Positions 19,636 through 29,608 are shown, counted from the stretch's first letter. The stretch is 64,000 nt of DNA from Roseobacter cerasinus (GCF_009811755.1 NZ_BLIV01000005.1:62001-126000); one strand, 5' to 3'. Notes: a model not told the origin generated them from the sequence alone. A program made the numbers and translations.

Positions 19636-20141
19636 CCCACCGGCCCCTGGCCGTTGGTGACCGCAAACCGCCCCGCAACCGGGTCCATCGCTGTCTCGAA
19701 CACCATCGGCGGCAGACCCGGGCGCGCGGTGTAGCGCCCCGAAATCCGCAGCCGCAGCGTGCGGCGCGACGGCACCGGGCCGGCAACCAAAGACACCTCG
19801 ACGCCCTCAAGGCGCGGCTCGCAGCGGGCGATCCGGGATTTCAGGCTTTCGGCAAATGCAGCGCGCTGGCGCGTCGTGGTCAGACTGGCGGAAAAGAAAT
19901 CCTCGACACCATAGGTCAGCAGGCTGTCACTGAGCGCCTCATAGGCCTTGGGTGGTGTCCGGGGCATCCGACGGGTGTTCAACAACCACTCCAGATCCCG
20001 GCGCAGTGCCGCTCGGATGCCATCAAGCGTCTCGGCCTGGGTCACGGGCGGGTCCCGCTCCCGATCAGGGTCGGTGTCGACCAGCCGGTCGATCAACGAC
20101 GGCTGAAGCCGGTCCGGTCGGAGGCAGCGAGCATTATCCAT
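19632..20141 (-). CDS. tssE: T6SS baseplate protein TssE (gp25-like)
   Basis: This 169-residue protein belongs to the GPW/gp25 family and forms part of the baseplate that initiates sheath polymerisation. It contains the typical RDLEWLLNTRRMP segment and the C-terminal RTLRLRISGRYTARPG, which resembles the sheath handshake region. It overlaps tagJ by eight bases and tssF by four. Confidence 0.94.
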   Translation of the reverse strand: MDNARCLRPDRLQPSLIDRLVDTDPDRERDPPVTQAETLDGIRAALRRDLEWLLNTRRMPRTPPKAYEALSDSLLTYGVEDFFSASLTTTRQRAAFAESLKSRIARCEPRLEGVEVSLVAGPVPSRRTLRLRISGRYTARPGLPPMVFETAMDPVAGRFAVTNGQGPVG

Positions 20142-20937
20142 AGGTCAATGTCAGCCTTTGGATGTCGTGCAGCGCCACGATGTTCTCACCCGCAAGAAAG
20201 GCGCGCTGCCCGTAGGCACGGGTCAGACCGCCCGGCATTGGCGCATAATCGGTGCTGCGAGCCAGCCGTTCTTGCGCCGTGCGCGGTGCATCATAGGTGG
20301 CGGGCAAGCGCAGGTCTGCTCCTGATCCGTCGGTCAGCGTCACCCGGGCCGGACGGGCAACAAGATCCAGCACCGAGGCCAGCGGCGCGAGGATCACGTC
20401 GCTCAGTTTGCTGAAGTCGAGCCAGAGATAGTGCCCTCCGGGGGTGAACGCCTCCAGCGCATGGGGCAGCCGGTCATCCAGATCGCGAAGCCCTTCAAAG
20501 GGTGCACCGTTCAGCGTTCCATGTACGGGCTCCACTGCGCCGTCGAGCATCTCTGCTGCAGCTTCGATCTCTGCCGCCCGCTCGGCGCCAAGGGCTATGC
20601 TCAGCTGCAGTGCCGCACGGTCTGCATGCGTTGGGCCAAGCGGCATGTCGGGCATGGCCCCAGCCGCCCACCACTCCGCCCGTGCGTGCATCGCCCGCAG
20701 ATACTGCCTCAGTTCCGCCACCTGCAGCGCCGCCCTGGGAGCCAGCTGTTGCGCCATGCGGGCGTGGGTCTCGGCCCGTTCCAGATCGCCCGCAATCGCA
20801 AGAAGCTGCGCCAGTGCCACACGGGCCTCAGCGGCCTTCGGATCCGCCTTGACGCGGGCAACGGCCTGCGCGCGAGCCTCGTCGAAACGGTCTTCGTTCA
20901 CGAGATCGGCCAGGGTTGGCGTATCGGTCACGCTCAT
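20134..20937 (-). CDS. tagJ: T6SS accessory protein TagJ (ImpE/SciE family)
   Basis: This 267-residue protein starts with a TPR-like helical region (DEARAQAVARVKADPKAAEA) and ends in the ImpE-type beta domain (GGHYLWLDFSKLSDV and TDYAPMPGG). TagJ proteins bind the sheath subunit TssB and help recruit ClpV for recycling. Its place right after two tssC genes fits that role. Confidence 0.92.
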   Translation of the reverse strand: MSVTDTPTLADLVNEDRFDEARAQAVARVKADPKAAEARVALAQLLAIAGDLERAETHARMAQQLAPRAALQVAELRQYLRAMHARAEWWAAGAMPDMPLGPTHADRAALQLSIALGAERAAEIEAAAEMLDGAVEPVHGTLNGAPFEGLRDLDDRLPHALEAFTPGGHYLWLDFSKLSDVILAPLASVLDLVARPARVTLTDGSGADLRLPATYDAPRTAQERLARSTDYAPMPGGLTRAYGQRAFLAGENIVALHDIQRLTLTYG

Positions 20938-22352
20938 GCAGTGATCCTTTCGGGGCTGATCTGCCCGCTGGTTTCCGAAATCAGGTGAAAGCTGGTGGAC
21001 ACATCATCCAGCTGGAAATGCGGCTGCAGCCGGACCGTTGCGGCATAGATGCCAGGGCGCCCAAGCACCGGCGCCACGCTGACCGAACCGTTGCGCAGCG
21101 GATAGGCCGCCTTGAGGTCCTGATCGGCATCGTCATTGCCCAGACAATATTCGCGCAGCCAGTCGGACAGCCGGTGCTCAATTGTTTGCGCGTCAGCCAC
21201 CGTGCCCACGGCGTCGCGCATCATCACCTTGAGGTAATGGGCAAAGCGCGACGCGCAGAGGACATATTGCAGCATCGCGCCAAGCCGCGCGTTTTCCGTG
21301 GCCACCGGGCTGTCGTAGGTTTCAGGGCGGTGTAGGGACGGGTTCGCGGTGAAGACGGCTTCGGGCTCCAGATAGAGCGCCGTCAGTGGCACGATGCCCC
21401 GGGCGATCAACGCGTCCTCCTGCGCCGAGGTGAAGCGGGTCTGCACGGGGGCCTGCGCGGACAGACCGTGTCGGTCCGTCCCGAAATCATAGGCGCCGAA
21501 CCCGGGCACACGCCCACCGCCGCTACCGTCCTGAAAAGCACCCCGGATCGCCGCATACCAGCCGCTGTCATGAAACGCGGCCATCACGGTCGCGGCAAAG
21601 GCAAAGGCCCCCGAGACAAAGAGCGGGCGCCCCGCTGTCTCGTCAAAGGTAAAACCATCCGTGCGCGTGATCTCATAGCGTCGGTAGGCGCGGCGCAGGG
21701 CAACGCGGGGGGCTACCACACCGACAAAGCGCGTGTCGTCCTTTTGCCGCAGCCTGTCCCAGCGACGGGCATCGTCGAGCGACCGGGCGCCTGTCTGCAC
21801 GTCTGTCAGGTCGGCATAGGCGGGAATATCGGCGAAATCATCCACCCCCAGCAGGTCCGGCGCCGCCCCCAGGATCACCGGGCAAAAAGCCGCCGCCGCC
21901 ACGCGGGACAGCCGCCCCAGCGTCTCCACCTGATCGCCGCGCTTGCGGTCGGTCGTGGCGCTGACGTCATAGTCGCCAACGATCAGGCCAAAAGGCAGGC
22001 CACCCGGCATACCAAACTCGCCATCATAGATCAGCTGATAGATATGGCTCTGGTCGAAATCGACCGCCCGTTCCAGATCACGCCGCAGGGCTGACCAGCT
22101 GACATTCAGCACGCGAACCAACACCCGCCCCGGCCCGCTCTGCGCCTGGTCCACCAGCCGGGCAAGTGCGCGCCACCGGGCTTCCATGGCGCGGAAGTCC
22201 GGGTGATGCAGGATCTCATTCACCTGTTGGGTCAAGGCAGCATCAAGGGCAATGATCAGCCGATCAATCCGCGCGGCAAGGACCCGATGTGCCGGGTCCC
22301 CACCAAAGTCGCGATCAATCACCGCCCCGATATCGCGAACCGGGGCGGTCAT
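20934..22352 (-). CDS. Second TssC-type sheath protein (divergent paralogue)
   Basis: This 472-residue protein is a TssC family member, clearly related to the product of the preceding gene but divergent. Shared landmarks are the HPDFRAMEARWRALARLVDQ segment, the VGDYDVS region and the C-terminal RFAHYLKVMMRD. Two TssC paralogues side by side are known in Agrobacterium tumefaciens (TssC40 and TssC41), where only one is essential. I infer that the canonical sheath subunit is the other copy and that this one is accessory or forms a special ring. It begins one base after the tssC stop. Confidence 0.9.
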   Translation of the reverse strand: MTAPVRDIGAVIDRDFGGDPAHRVLAARIDRLIIALDAALTQQVNEILHHPDFRAMEARWRALARLVDQAQSGPGRVLVRVLNVSWSALRRDLERAVDFDQSHIYQLIYDGEFGMPGGLPFGLIVGDYDVSATTDRKRGDQVETLGRLSRVAAAAFCPVILGAAPDLLGVDDFADIPAYADLTDVQTGARSLDDARRWDRLRQKDDTRFVGVVAPRVALRRAYRRYEITRTDGFTFDETAGRPLFVSGAFAFAATVMAAFHDSGWYAAIRGAFQDGSGGGRVPGFGAYDFGTDRHGLSAQAPVQTRFTSAQEDALIARGIVPLTALYLEPEAVFTANPSLHRPETYDSPVATENARLGAMLQYVLCASRFAHYLKVMMRDAVGTVADAQTIEHRLSDWLREYCLGNDDADQDLKAAYPLRNGSVSVAPVLGRPGIYAATVRLQPHFQLDDVSTSFHLISETSGQISPERITA

Positions 22353-22353
22353 G

Positions 22354-23832
22354 TCAGGACTTCTCAGGAATGCGCGCCACCATCCGCAGCGAGGTGGTCA
22401 GCTCTTCCATCTGAAGCCACGGGCGCAGCCAGGCCACCGCGTTGTAGCTGCCCGGACGGCCCGGGATCTCCTCAACCTTGACCCGCGCGTCGCGCAGCGG
22501 ATATTTGGCCCGGTTCTCCGCCCCCGCTGCATCATTGGCGTTGACGTAATTGTTGATCCAGCGGTTCAGCCACTCTTCACAATCCTCCGGCTCCATGAAG
22601 GAGCCGATCTTGTCGCGGCCAATGACCTTGAGGTAATGCGCAAAACGTGAGGTTGCCATGATGTAGGGCAGACGTGCGGAAATCGCGGCGTTCGCCGTCG
22701 CCTCGGGGCGATCGTACTTGGCGGGTTTGTGCGTGCTTTGCGCGCCGAAGAACACCGCGTAGTCGTGGTTCTTGTAGTAGCAGAGCGGCAGGAAGCCCAT
22801 CTTGCCCAGTTCCGCATCCCGACGGTCGGTGATGGCAATCTCGGTGGGGCATTTGATATCCGTGTCGCCTTCATCGGTGGCAAAGAGATGCATCGGCAGG
22901 CCTTCAACCTTGCCGCCGTTTTCCGCACCGCGGATCGCCGTACACCAGCCCGTCGCCGCAAAAGCCTCGGTCAGGCGCGTGCCCATGACGTAGGCGGCGT
23001 TCATCCAGCAGTAGTTGTTGTGCGGAATGCGGTCGCCATCATAGGCGATGGCCTCATTGTAGTCGAACTCGTCAATCGTGCGAGTGTCAGCGCCATAAGG
23101 CATGCGCGCCAGCACGCGCGGCATGGTCAGGTTGACGAACTTAGAATCCTCGCTCTCGCGGAAACCTCGCCATTTGGCGTATTCCGTCGCATCGAAGATC
23201 TTCGACAAATCGCGCGGCTTGCTCAGCTCAGTATAATCGTCAAAGCCAAAGAGCTTGGGCGAGGCTGCCGAGATGAAAGGCGCAAACGCCGCCGCCGAAA
23301 CATGGCTGAGGTTGGTCAGGCATTCGAGGTCTTCAAAACTGTTGTCGAACTCGAAATCCCCGATCAGCGTGCCGATGGGCTCACCGCCGGGTGTGCCAAA
23401 CTCATCCTCATAGATCGCCTTGAAGAGGCGTGACTGATCAAACTCCACAGCCTTGGCCAGATCGCGCCCGATTTCTTTCTTCGAGGCGTTCAGCACCCGG
23501 ATCTTGAGGTTCGATGAGGTGTTGGAGTTCTGCACAAGGTGCTGCAAGCCGCGCCAGGACCCTTCCAGCGCTGCGAACTCAGGCGACTGCATGATCTCGG
23601 CCAGCTGCGTGCTCAGTCGCGCGTCGATCTCTTCGATGGCCTTGGTCAGCGTGATTGTCAGGTTGCGCGAATAGCTGACGGTGCCGTCCAACGCGGCATC
23701 CGTCAGGGTTTTCAGCAACTCCTTGGTCCGGTCCGGCTCGGTCTGGCGCGTGGCGCCAATAACCTGATCCAGCAGACTGTCATCCTGCGCCGTCTTTGTG
23801 GCGACAGCGGCATTCTGTGTTGCAGCAGCCAT
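22354..23832 (-). CDS. tssC: T6SS contractile sheath large subunit TssC
   Basis: This 492-residue protein is the canonical TssC (VipB), which forms the contractile sheath with TssB. Its signature regions are FAALEGSWRGLQHLVQN, GTLIGDFEFDN, FGFDDYTEL and SRFAHYLKVIGRDKIGS. The length is normal. Its start overlaps the tssB stop by one base, the usual coupling between the two sheath genes. Confidence 0.97.
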   Translation of the reverse strand: MAAATQNAAVATKTAQDDSLLDQVIGATRQTEPDRTKELLKTLTDAALDGTVSYSRNLTITLTKAIEEIDARLSTQLAEIMQSPEFAALEGSWRGLQHLVQNSNTSSNLKIRVLNASKKEIGRDLAKAVEFDQSRLFKAIYEDEFGTPGGEPIGTLIGDFEFDNSFEDLECLTNLSHVSAAAFAPFISAASPKLFGFDDYTELSKPRDLSKIFDATEYAKWRGFRESEDSKFVNLTMPRVLARMPYGADTRTIDEFDYNEAIAYDGDRIPHNNYCWMNAAYVMGTRLTEAFAATGWCTAIRGAENGGKVEGLPMHLFATDEGDTDIKCPTEIAITDRRDAELGKMGFLPLCYYKNHDYAVFFGAQSTHKPAKYDRPEATANAAISARLPYIMATSRFAHYLKVIGRDKIGSFMEPEDCEEWLNRWINNYVNANDAAGAENRAKYPLRDARVKVEEIPGRPGSYNAVAWLRPWLQMEELTTSLRMVARIPEKS

Positions 23833-24335
23833 TATTTACCCTCCTCGCGGCCAAGATCATCCATCAGTTCTTTGAGCGCGTCGTTGTCCTGCAGCATCCG
23901 CTCCAGCAGCACTTCGAGCTCTTCCGAGCGGTCGGCCTTGCTCAGCAAATCGCGCAGCTGGTTGCGGCTCTCCAACAGCTTCTTCAGCGCGGGCACCTGA
24001 TCGACCACGCGTGCAGGCTCAAAATCCTCCATGGATTTGAACGCGAGGTTCACCCGCATGTTATCGTCTTCCTCAGACAGCGTGTTGTTGACCTGCAACG
24101 ACAGCCCAGGCGTCATCCGCTCAAGCACATCATCGAAATTGTCCTTGTCGATCTGAACAAAGCCACGCTCTGAAAACGGTTTGAGATCCTGCGTGGGCGT
24201 GCCCGAAAAATCCCCCAGAACGCCAACGACGAAGGGCAATTCCTTCTCGACCATCGCGCCTTCGGTTTCGACTTCATACTTGATATGGACCCGCGGCTTG
24301 CGCACCTGATCCAGTTTGTCGTGAATACTCGCCAT
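23832..24335 (-). CDS. tssB: T6SS contractile sheath small subunit TssB
   Basis: This 167-residue protein is TssB (VipA). The N-terminus has [13 protein letters not shown] and [15 protein letters not shown], the standard family signature. The C-terminal helix ([19 protein letters not shown]) is the region that binds ClpV or TagJ. It follows tssA after a 47-base gap with a good ribosome binding site (GGAGAC). Confidence 0.97.
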   Translation of the reverse strand: MASIHDKLDQVRKPRVHIKYEVETEGAMVEKELPFVVGVLGDFSGTPTQDLKPFSERGFVQIDKDNFDDVLERMTPGLSLQVNNTLSEEDDNMRVNLAFKSMEDFEPARVVDQVPALKKLLESRNQLRDLLSKADRSEELEVLLERMLQDNDALKELMDDLGREEGK

Positions 24336-24382
24336 TTAAGTGTCTCCTGTTGAAATTTCGATGACGGGCAGCCCGGCGCAGG

Positions 24383-25405
24383 TCACGTGCCGCCCGTGCT
24401 GTCAGATTTGGTCTTTCCGATCCCGGCGGAGGTCATGACCGCCTGTCGCGCGTTGGGGTCGGGGATCAGCTCTTCGATCAAGGTCAGAAAATCCATTCGC
24501 CCGCGCCGCACCAATGTCTCCAGCGTGTCGGCGATAGGGGAATGCGGTTCTGCATGGCGGAAAAAGCGCGCGATCTGCAACAGCTGCTCAAACGCATCCT
24601 CGCGGTTGCGGATCGCGGTCGTGCTGACTTCGGCAGATGCTTCCATGGACGGCGCGCATGGCTCTCTTTCGACATCCGCAGGCATCCCGTCCAGATTGGC
24701 CAACCGGCGCAGAACCGCCTCCGATTCACCCAAGACGTCCAGGATTTGCGAAAATGGCGGGGCCTCTCGCCCCAGCAACTCGGTCAGCGCAGCATCGCAC
24801 GCTCTGACGGCATCTCCGGCTACTTGAATATCTGCCAAGGTGTCACCTGCGGCTTTGGCGCCGCGCGCGGCCAAGGCCGCTGTCATCTCAGCCTCCGATC
24901 CCGCCTGCGCAGACCATAAACAGGCCTCGCCATAAGACGCGCCCTTGGCCAGCGGCAACAACCGCAACGGCTGTATCAAAGAGCCTTCGCGACCAACCCC
25001 GTTCAATGACGAAATCATGTCAAAAGGACGGTCGTCAACATCTTCGCTTTGCGGGTGCAGCATACGCCCGTATACCTTAACCATATCGGTCAAAACTGCG
25101 ACCGAATTAATAATTCCAGCATGGCCATTGAGACGAGTTTCCGCCTCAATCAGCCAAATGGCAACTTCAATATCTTTACCGACGTTGCGGATAGTCTTTT
25201 CCGCAAGCAGGGCAATTTCAGCCCACTGCGGCGCAACGCGCAATTGGCGGTCTGATTCATCTTGTATCTCTTGTCTACGCTCATCGTCACGAGCTGCCGA
25301 CCGCAAATCCCTCAACCGACGATAATCCGCCTGTCCAACCGGGGAAATGCGCGGGTTGTCGCCGACACCGGTGCCCATGTCGCGAATACCAGACTGGAGT
25401 GACAC
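24383..25405 (-). CDS. tssA: T6SS protein TssA (ImpA family)
   Basis: This 340-residue protein carries the ImpA N-terminal domain (DIEVAIWLIEAETRLNG and the following YGRMLHP segment). It ends in the short C-terminal form (HSPIADTLETLVRRGRMDF), so it belongs to the short TssA class that primes baseplate and tail assembly. The GTG start is supported by a GAGGGGGG ribosome binding site. It is the first gene of the minus-strand T6SS operon. An internal ATG ten codons later is a weaker alternative. Confidence 0.93.
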   Translation of the reverse strand: MSLQSGIRDMGTGVGDNPRISPVGQADYRRLRDLRSAARDDERRQEIQDESDRQLRVAPQWAEIALLAEKTIRNVGKDIEVAIWLIEAETRLNGHAGIINSVAVLTDMVKVYGRMLHPQSEDVDDRPFDMISSLNGVGREGSLIQPLRLLPLAKGASYGEACLWSAQAGSEAEMTAALAARGAKAAGDTLADIQVAGDAVRACDAALTELLGREAPPFSQILDVLGESEAVLRRLANLDGMPADVEREPCAPSMEASAEVSTTAIRNREDAFEQLLQIARFFRHAEPHSPIADTLETLVRRGRMDFLTLIEELIPDPNARQAVMTSAGIGKTKSDSTGGT

Positions 25406-25632
25406 GTTAATCCCCCCTCATAGCGAGAAAATAATACTATTATTAAACATGATGTTATGCAGTTTCCAACTGCGATTCGGATTTTCACACTACACGATAG
25501 ACATCTGAATGCAGCCGAAATTAGTCCTTGAACTGCACGAGACGAATTGCATTCTCATGGCCAAATCAACGGTGAGGAATCATAGCTCCGAGCACAACCG
25601 GAAGCTGATTGTTTTGTATTGATGTTTGGCCT
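25406..25632. promoter_or_regulatory. Divergent intergenic region between tssA and clpV
   Basis: This 227-base stretch separates the two divergent T6SS operons and must hold both promoters. It is the most AT-rich part of the T6SS block. The segment at 25426-25445 contains back-to-back AATAATA and ATTATTA, an imperfect palindrome that could be a minus-strand -10 region or an operator. No convincing sigma-54 -24/-12 element was found, so I give no exact promoter. Confidence 0.45.
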
Positions 25633-28227
25633 GTGTCAGTAATTGATTTACACATTCTTATTCGGCGCTTGACGCCGGAATTGTCGGGCACTCTGGAAAG
25701 TGCGGCGGCAATTGCAGTTCGAAATGGGCATACCTCAATTGAATTAGAACATTGGTTTTTTGCACTTGCCGACGGAGCCGTAAAGACCTCAATTGAAGCC
25801 GCTGCCGTTAACCCGGCAGAAGTCAGGTCGGAAGCAGCAAAATCAATTGAATTGCTGCGTCGCGGCAAGCCTTGCACACCCGCAATGAGCCCGCAGATTA
25901 CAGAGCTTTCAAGAGAGGCCTGGGTGGCCGCATCGCTCCGGTTTTCCCACGCTCAGATTACCCCTGAAGTGCTGCTTTTGACGCTTGGTTCGGACACCAC
26001 GCTGCGCGGGCATGTTCGACGCGTTGCGCCTGCTCTGCTGAAGCTCAACTTGAGCCATTTGGAGCAGGTTGCACAAAACCACGATGGTGCGTCAGCGGAC
26101 GATGAAATCCGCGCAAAGGCGCCTTCAAACTCCGGAGGTGAGCGTTTTCTCAACACCTATGCGCACGATCTGACAGCACAGGCGCGTGCGGGCGAGATCG
26201 ACCGGATCGTCGGGCGGGACGCAGAGCTGCGGCAAATGGTGGATATTTTGCTGCGCAGGCGCCAGAACAACCCCATTCTGCTGGGGGAGGCGGGCGTCGG
26301 CAAAACTGCTGTCGTCGAAGCTTTTGCTCTCATGATCGCGGACGGACGTGCGCCAGGGTCGCTAGCGGATGTAACGCTCTACACACTTGATATGAACCTT
26401 CTGCAGGCGGGTGCGGGCGTGAAGGGCGAGTTTGAACGCCGCCTGACCGGCGTGCTGGATGAGGTGCGTGATAGCCCGACGCCGATCATCCTCTTCATCG
26501 ATGAGGCGCACAGCCTGATCGGCGCCGGAGGTCAGACCGGACAGGGGGATGCAGCCAACATCCTCAAGCCGGCACTGGCCCGAGGAGAGCTGCGCACAAT
26601 TGCGGCAACCACTTGGAGTGAATACAAAAAACACTTCGAGAAGGACCCGGCCCTCACACGCCGCTTTCAGTCGGTCAAGGTTGACGAGCCGGATATCGAC
26701 ACCGCCGTCCGCATGTTGCGCGCCATTGTCACGCGCTTTGAAGAGCATCACGGCATTGCCATCCGCGAAAGCGCCTTGCGCGCAGCGGTCGAGCTGTCCG
26801 CCCGCTATCTGCCCGAACGTCAACTGCCTGACAAAGCGGTCAGCGTGATCGACACCGCCGCCGCTGCGGTCCGGCTCAGCCGGGATGTCGACCCCGAAGC
26901 CCTGCAAGCCCATCAGATCGAGGCGGAGCATCTGCGCGCGGAACTGGGCCGGCTGCGGTCTGAGCCCCCGACCGCAGGTGCACCGCGCGAGATCGCCAGA
27001 CTGACCCAAGAGTTGACCCGGGCCGAGCAGGCCGCTGAGGTCATCGCAGCGGAACTGGCCCACCATCGCGCGCTGGCAGATGCCGCTGACGAGGTTGCGG
27101 CCAGCGGGGCAACAGATGCGCTCACGCAGCTCGGGACCCTGGAAAAGCAATTGCAGAAAGCGGGGGGAGAAAGCCCGCTGGTCAGCCGTGTGGTCGACGC
27201 GGAGGCGGTTGCTCAGGTCATCGGTCGCTGGACCGGTGTGCCATCTGGGCGGCTTTTGCGCAGCCAGATTGCCGCAGTGGGCACGCTTGCAGACCGGATC
27301 AAGACCCGCGTCATCGGTCAGGACGCCGCCATCGAGACATTAAGCGAAGCGATGCGCGTGGCGCGTGCAGGGCTCAACGATGCCCGCCGCCCGCAAGGCG
27401 TGTTCCTGATGGTCGGCACCTCCGGTGTGGGCAAGACCGAGACGGCGCTGGCACTGGCGGATGAGCTTTTTGGCGGCCCGCAGGGGCTGACGGTCATCAA
27501 CATGTCGGAATTCAAGGAAGAGCATAAGGTCTCGCTGCTCATGGGCTCGCCCCCCGGCTATGTCGGCTATGGTGAAGGCGGTGTGCTGACCGAAGCGGTG
27601 CGGCGGCGGCCCTATGGCGTGCTGCTGCTTGATGAGATCGACAAGGCGCACCCAGGCGTGCAGGACATTTTCTATCAGGTATTCGACAAGGGCAGCCTGC
27701 GCGACGGCGAAGGGCGCGATGTCGACTTCCGCAACACCACGATCCTCATGACAGCGAACACCGGGACAGACACCCTCGCCACACTGGCTGAAGACCCCGA
27801 GACCATGCCCGACGCGCATCAGATCCCCGATCTGCTGAAACCCGAGTTGCTGGCGCAGTTCAAACCGGCCTTTCTAGGCCGCCTGACGGTTGTGCCCTTC
27901 CTGCCGCTGGATGCAGACACGATGGGCAAGATCGTCGATCTGCAACTTGGCAGAATCGCCGACCGCGTGACGGGCCGCTATCAGGCTCGGACCGAGGTGA
28001 CCCCCGCCGCCCGCACGCGTCTGGCACAGGCAGCACAAGCTGGTGATGCCGGCGCCCGCGCGATCGAAACCATGCTCTCGCGCGATGTCCTGCCGCGCAT
28101 TGCTGACCTTTTCCTGAATTCGGTGGCGGATGGGTTTGTCCCGCGCGCCATCGAGATTGGCGTCTCAGCGGATGGGGCCGGCTTCACGGTGTCCGCCCTT
28201 GGAAAAAGGAGACGCCTTGCAAGCTAG
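25633..28227 (+). CDS. clpV: T6SS AAA+ ATPase ClpV (TssH)
   Basis: This protein (864 residues from the GTG) is a ClpB-type AAA+ unfoldase that disassembles the contracted sheath. It has an N-domain, a first AAA module with Walker A GEAGVGKTA (about residue 217) and FIDEAHSLIG, a Gln/Glu-rich middle coiled coil, and a second AAA module with Walker A GTSGVGKTE (about 594) and LLLDEIDKAHP. The N-terminus SVIDLHILIRRLTPE aligns with other TssH starts, so I prefer the GTG at 25633 over the TTG at 25609. It opens the plus-strand T6SS operon. Confidence 0.96.
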   Translation: MSVIDLHILIRRLTPELSGTLESAAAIAVRNGHTSIELEHWFFALADGAVKTSIEAAAVNPAEVRSEAAKSIELLRRGKPCTPAMSPQITELSREAWVAASLRFSHAQITPEVLLLTLGSDTTLRGHVRRVAPALLKLNLSHLEQVAQNHDGASADDEIRAKAPSNSGGERFLNTYAHDLTAQARAGEIDRIVGRDAELRQMVDILLRRRQNNPILLGEAGVGKTAVVEAFALMIADGRAPGSLADVTLYTLDMNLLQAGAGVKGEFERRLTGVLDEVRDSPTPIILFIDEAHSLIGAGGQTGQGDAANILKPALARGELRTIAATTWSEYKKHFEKDPALTRRFQSVKVDEPDIDTAVRMLRAIVTRFEEHHGIAIRESALRAAVELSARYLPERQLPDKAVSVIDTAAAAVRLSRDVDPEALQAHQIEAEHLRAELGRLRSEPPTAGAPREIARLTQELTRAEQAAEVIAAELAHHRALADAADEVAASGATDALTQLGTLEKQLQKAGGESPLVSRVVDAEAVAQVIGRWTGVPSGRLLRSQIAAVGTLADRIKTRVIGQDAAIETLSEAMRVARAGLNDARRPQGVFLMVGTSGVGKTETALALADELFGGPQGLTVINMSEFKEEHKVSLLMGSPPGYVGYGEGGVLTEAVRRRPYGVLLLDEIDKAHPGVQDIFYQVFDKGSLRDGEGRDVDFRNTTILMTANTGTDTLATLAEDPETMPDAHQIPDLLKPELLAQFKPAFLGRLTVVPFLPLDADTMGKIVDLQLGRIADRVTGRYQARTEVTPAARTRLAQAAQAGDAGARAIETMLSRDVLPRIADLFLNSVADGFVPRAIEIGVSADGAGFTVSALGKRRRLAS

Positions 28228-28305
28228 GAGGAAGGCCGCCTGCGGCCTCTCTCCTTCCTCGACGTTCACGACCACCCGTATTTCTATGTTTTAAGGAGCA
28301 AGACC

Positions 28306-28782
28306 ATGCCGATTTACCTGCAAATGGACGGAATTCCAGGCGACGCGACACATGAGACGCATCGTGCCTGGATGGACATCGAAACCCTGCACTGGAATGT
28401 GGCCCGCAATATGAACACCCAGGCCGGGTCCACCGCAAACCGCGAAGCCTCCGAGCCGACCGTGTCGGAAGTTGTTCTCACCAAGGTGACGGACAGCTCT
28501 TCCACCCGCCTCTTTGCCGAGGCCTGCACCGGCCGCACCGGCAAAACGGTCACAATCCATCTGGTCACAACCGGCAACCCCGGCGACACCTATGTGGAGT
28601 ACATCCTGACCAACACGCTGGTGTCCAACTACTCCGTCGACACATCGGGCGACCGCCCGGTCGAAACCATCCGGCTGAACTTCACCAAGATGGAAGTGAA
28701 GTACACGCCGCATGACGAAAACCACAGCCCGCAGTCGCCGATGATCGCCTCCTACGATCTGACGACGACACGCGCGGCCTGA
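28306..28782 (+). CDS. hcp: Hcp tube protein (TssD)
   Basis: This 158-residue protein is Hcp, whose hexameric rings stack into the inner tube of the T6SS and carry small effectors. It begins MPIYLQMDGIPGDAT and contains the family's SEVVLTKVTDSSS and VEYILTNTLVSNYS stretches. AAGGAG is well placed upstream. It lies 78 bases after clpV across a palindromic patch (28228-28262), so it may have separate expression. Confidence 0.96.
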   Translation: MPIYLQMDGIPGDATHETHRAWMDIETLHWNVARNMNTQAGSTANREASEPTVSEVVLTKVTDSSSTRLFAEACTGRTGKTVTIHLVTTGNPGDTYVEYILTNTLVSNYSVDTSGDRPVETIRLNFTKMEVKYTPHDENHSPQSPMIASYDLTTTRAA

Positions 28783-28791
28783 TCCTGAAGG

Positions 28792-28862
28792 ACCCGGGCG
28801 CGCCCCGGGTTCGCGTTCAAACATTTGTGGTGGCCGCCTGACCTTTTGACAGGCGGGCGGCC
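28792..28862 (+). terminator. Two GC-rich stem-loops after hcp
   Basis: ACCCGGG pairs with CCCGGGT across a five-base loop (28792-28810). A longer stem pairs GGCCGCCTG (28832-28840) with CAGGCGGGCGGCC (28850-28862). Neither has a clear U-tract, so partial termination or 3' mRNA protection of the abundant hcp message is more likely than a full stop. Confidence 0.45.
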
Positions 28863-28909
28863 CCGCTCCTTCAGCGACCCCACCCCACCGACTGCAAGGA
28901 CGAGAACAA

Positions 28910-29608
28910 ATGCAAGACTGCAACCACACCCCAAAAATCACCCGCAGCCCGGCTGTTGCCAACCCCTGCGCCATCACTCGCAGCCAGTGGGATGCCTTCT
29001 GGGCGCGGCGCGAGCGCACCAGCCCCGCCCGCGACTGGACAAATTACACCGATGGCGGACACTGGATGGGGTCGGGCAAGGACCCAAGCCATCTGGGCAA
29101 GCAGGAGTTGTCGACATCCTCGAAGGCCGCGCTGCACCTCTCCTGGCCGACCAACGGCTGCGTGCAGAAATTCCGCGAACAGACCAGCGAGATCAACTTC
29201 AAGGTCAGCGTCATGGCTGGCATCCTCGCAGGCCTTGCCACCCGCAACGCCGGGCTCGGCACAAGCATTGGCACCGGGGTCGGCACCAGCTGGCTGCTGG
29301 ATCAGGCGGGCGGTCTGCGGGTGCATCGCGGATGGTCCTATGCGCTGGAAGTGGAGTGGTCTTTCACCATCGCCAGCCGCCCCTCCTGGCGCGAACCGGA
29401 CATCGACCTGTCGCTCAACCGCAAGGAAACGCTGCGTGACGAGACCGGCAAGGCGCAGTATTTCAAGACGCACACCCACAAGGAAGATCGCGCCTCTGAA
29501 TGGCCGCCTGACATGCTCTGGACGTTTGTCTCGGGCGTGACCGGGACCACGGATGGGGCGACGCGCATCGTATGCCCGGATGCCAGCGTGCTGGTGCATT
29601 CCGATTGA
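28910..29608 (+). CDS. Unrecognised T6SS-linked protein after hcp, candidate cargo effector
   Basis: This 232-residue protein has no signal peptide and no family I recognise. Its N-terminal half includes SQWDAFWARRERTSPARDW and a Cys in a polar stretch. The centre (about residues 100-135) is Gly/Ala-rich and could insert into membranes (GILAGLATRNAGLGTSIGT). The C-terminal half is Trp-rich and beta-like (WSYALEVEWSFTIASRP). Codon use matches the neighbours. A gene in this place may encode an Hcp-dependent effector, an adaptor or a structural accessory; a membrane-active effector is my guess from the central segment. Confidence 0.6.
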   Translation: MQDCNHTPKITRSPAVANPCAITRSQWDAFWARRERTSPARDWTNYTDGGHWMGSGKDPSHLGKQELSTSSKAALHLSWPTNGCVQKFREQTSEINFKVSVMAGILAGLATRNAGLGTSIGTGVGTSWLLDQAGGLRVHRGWSYALEVEWSFTIASRPSWREPDIDLSLNRKETLRDETGKAQYFKTHTHKEDRASEWPPDMLWTFVSGVTGTTDGATRIVCPDASVLVHSD

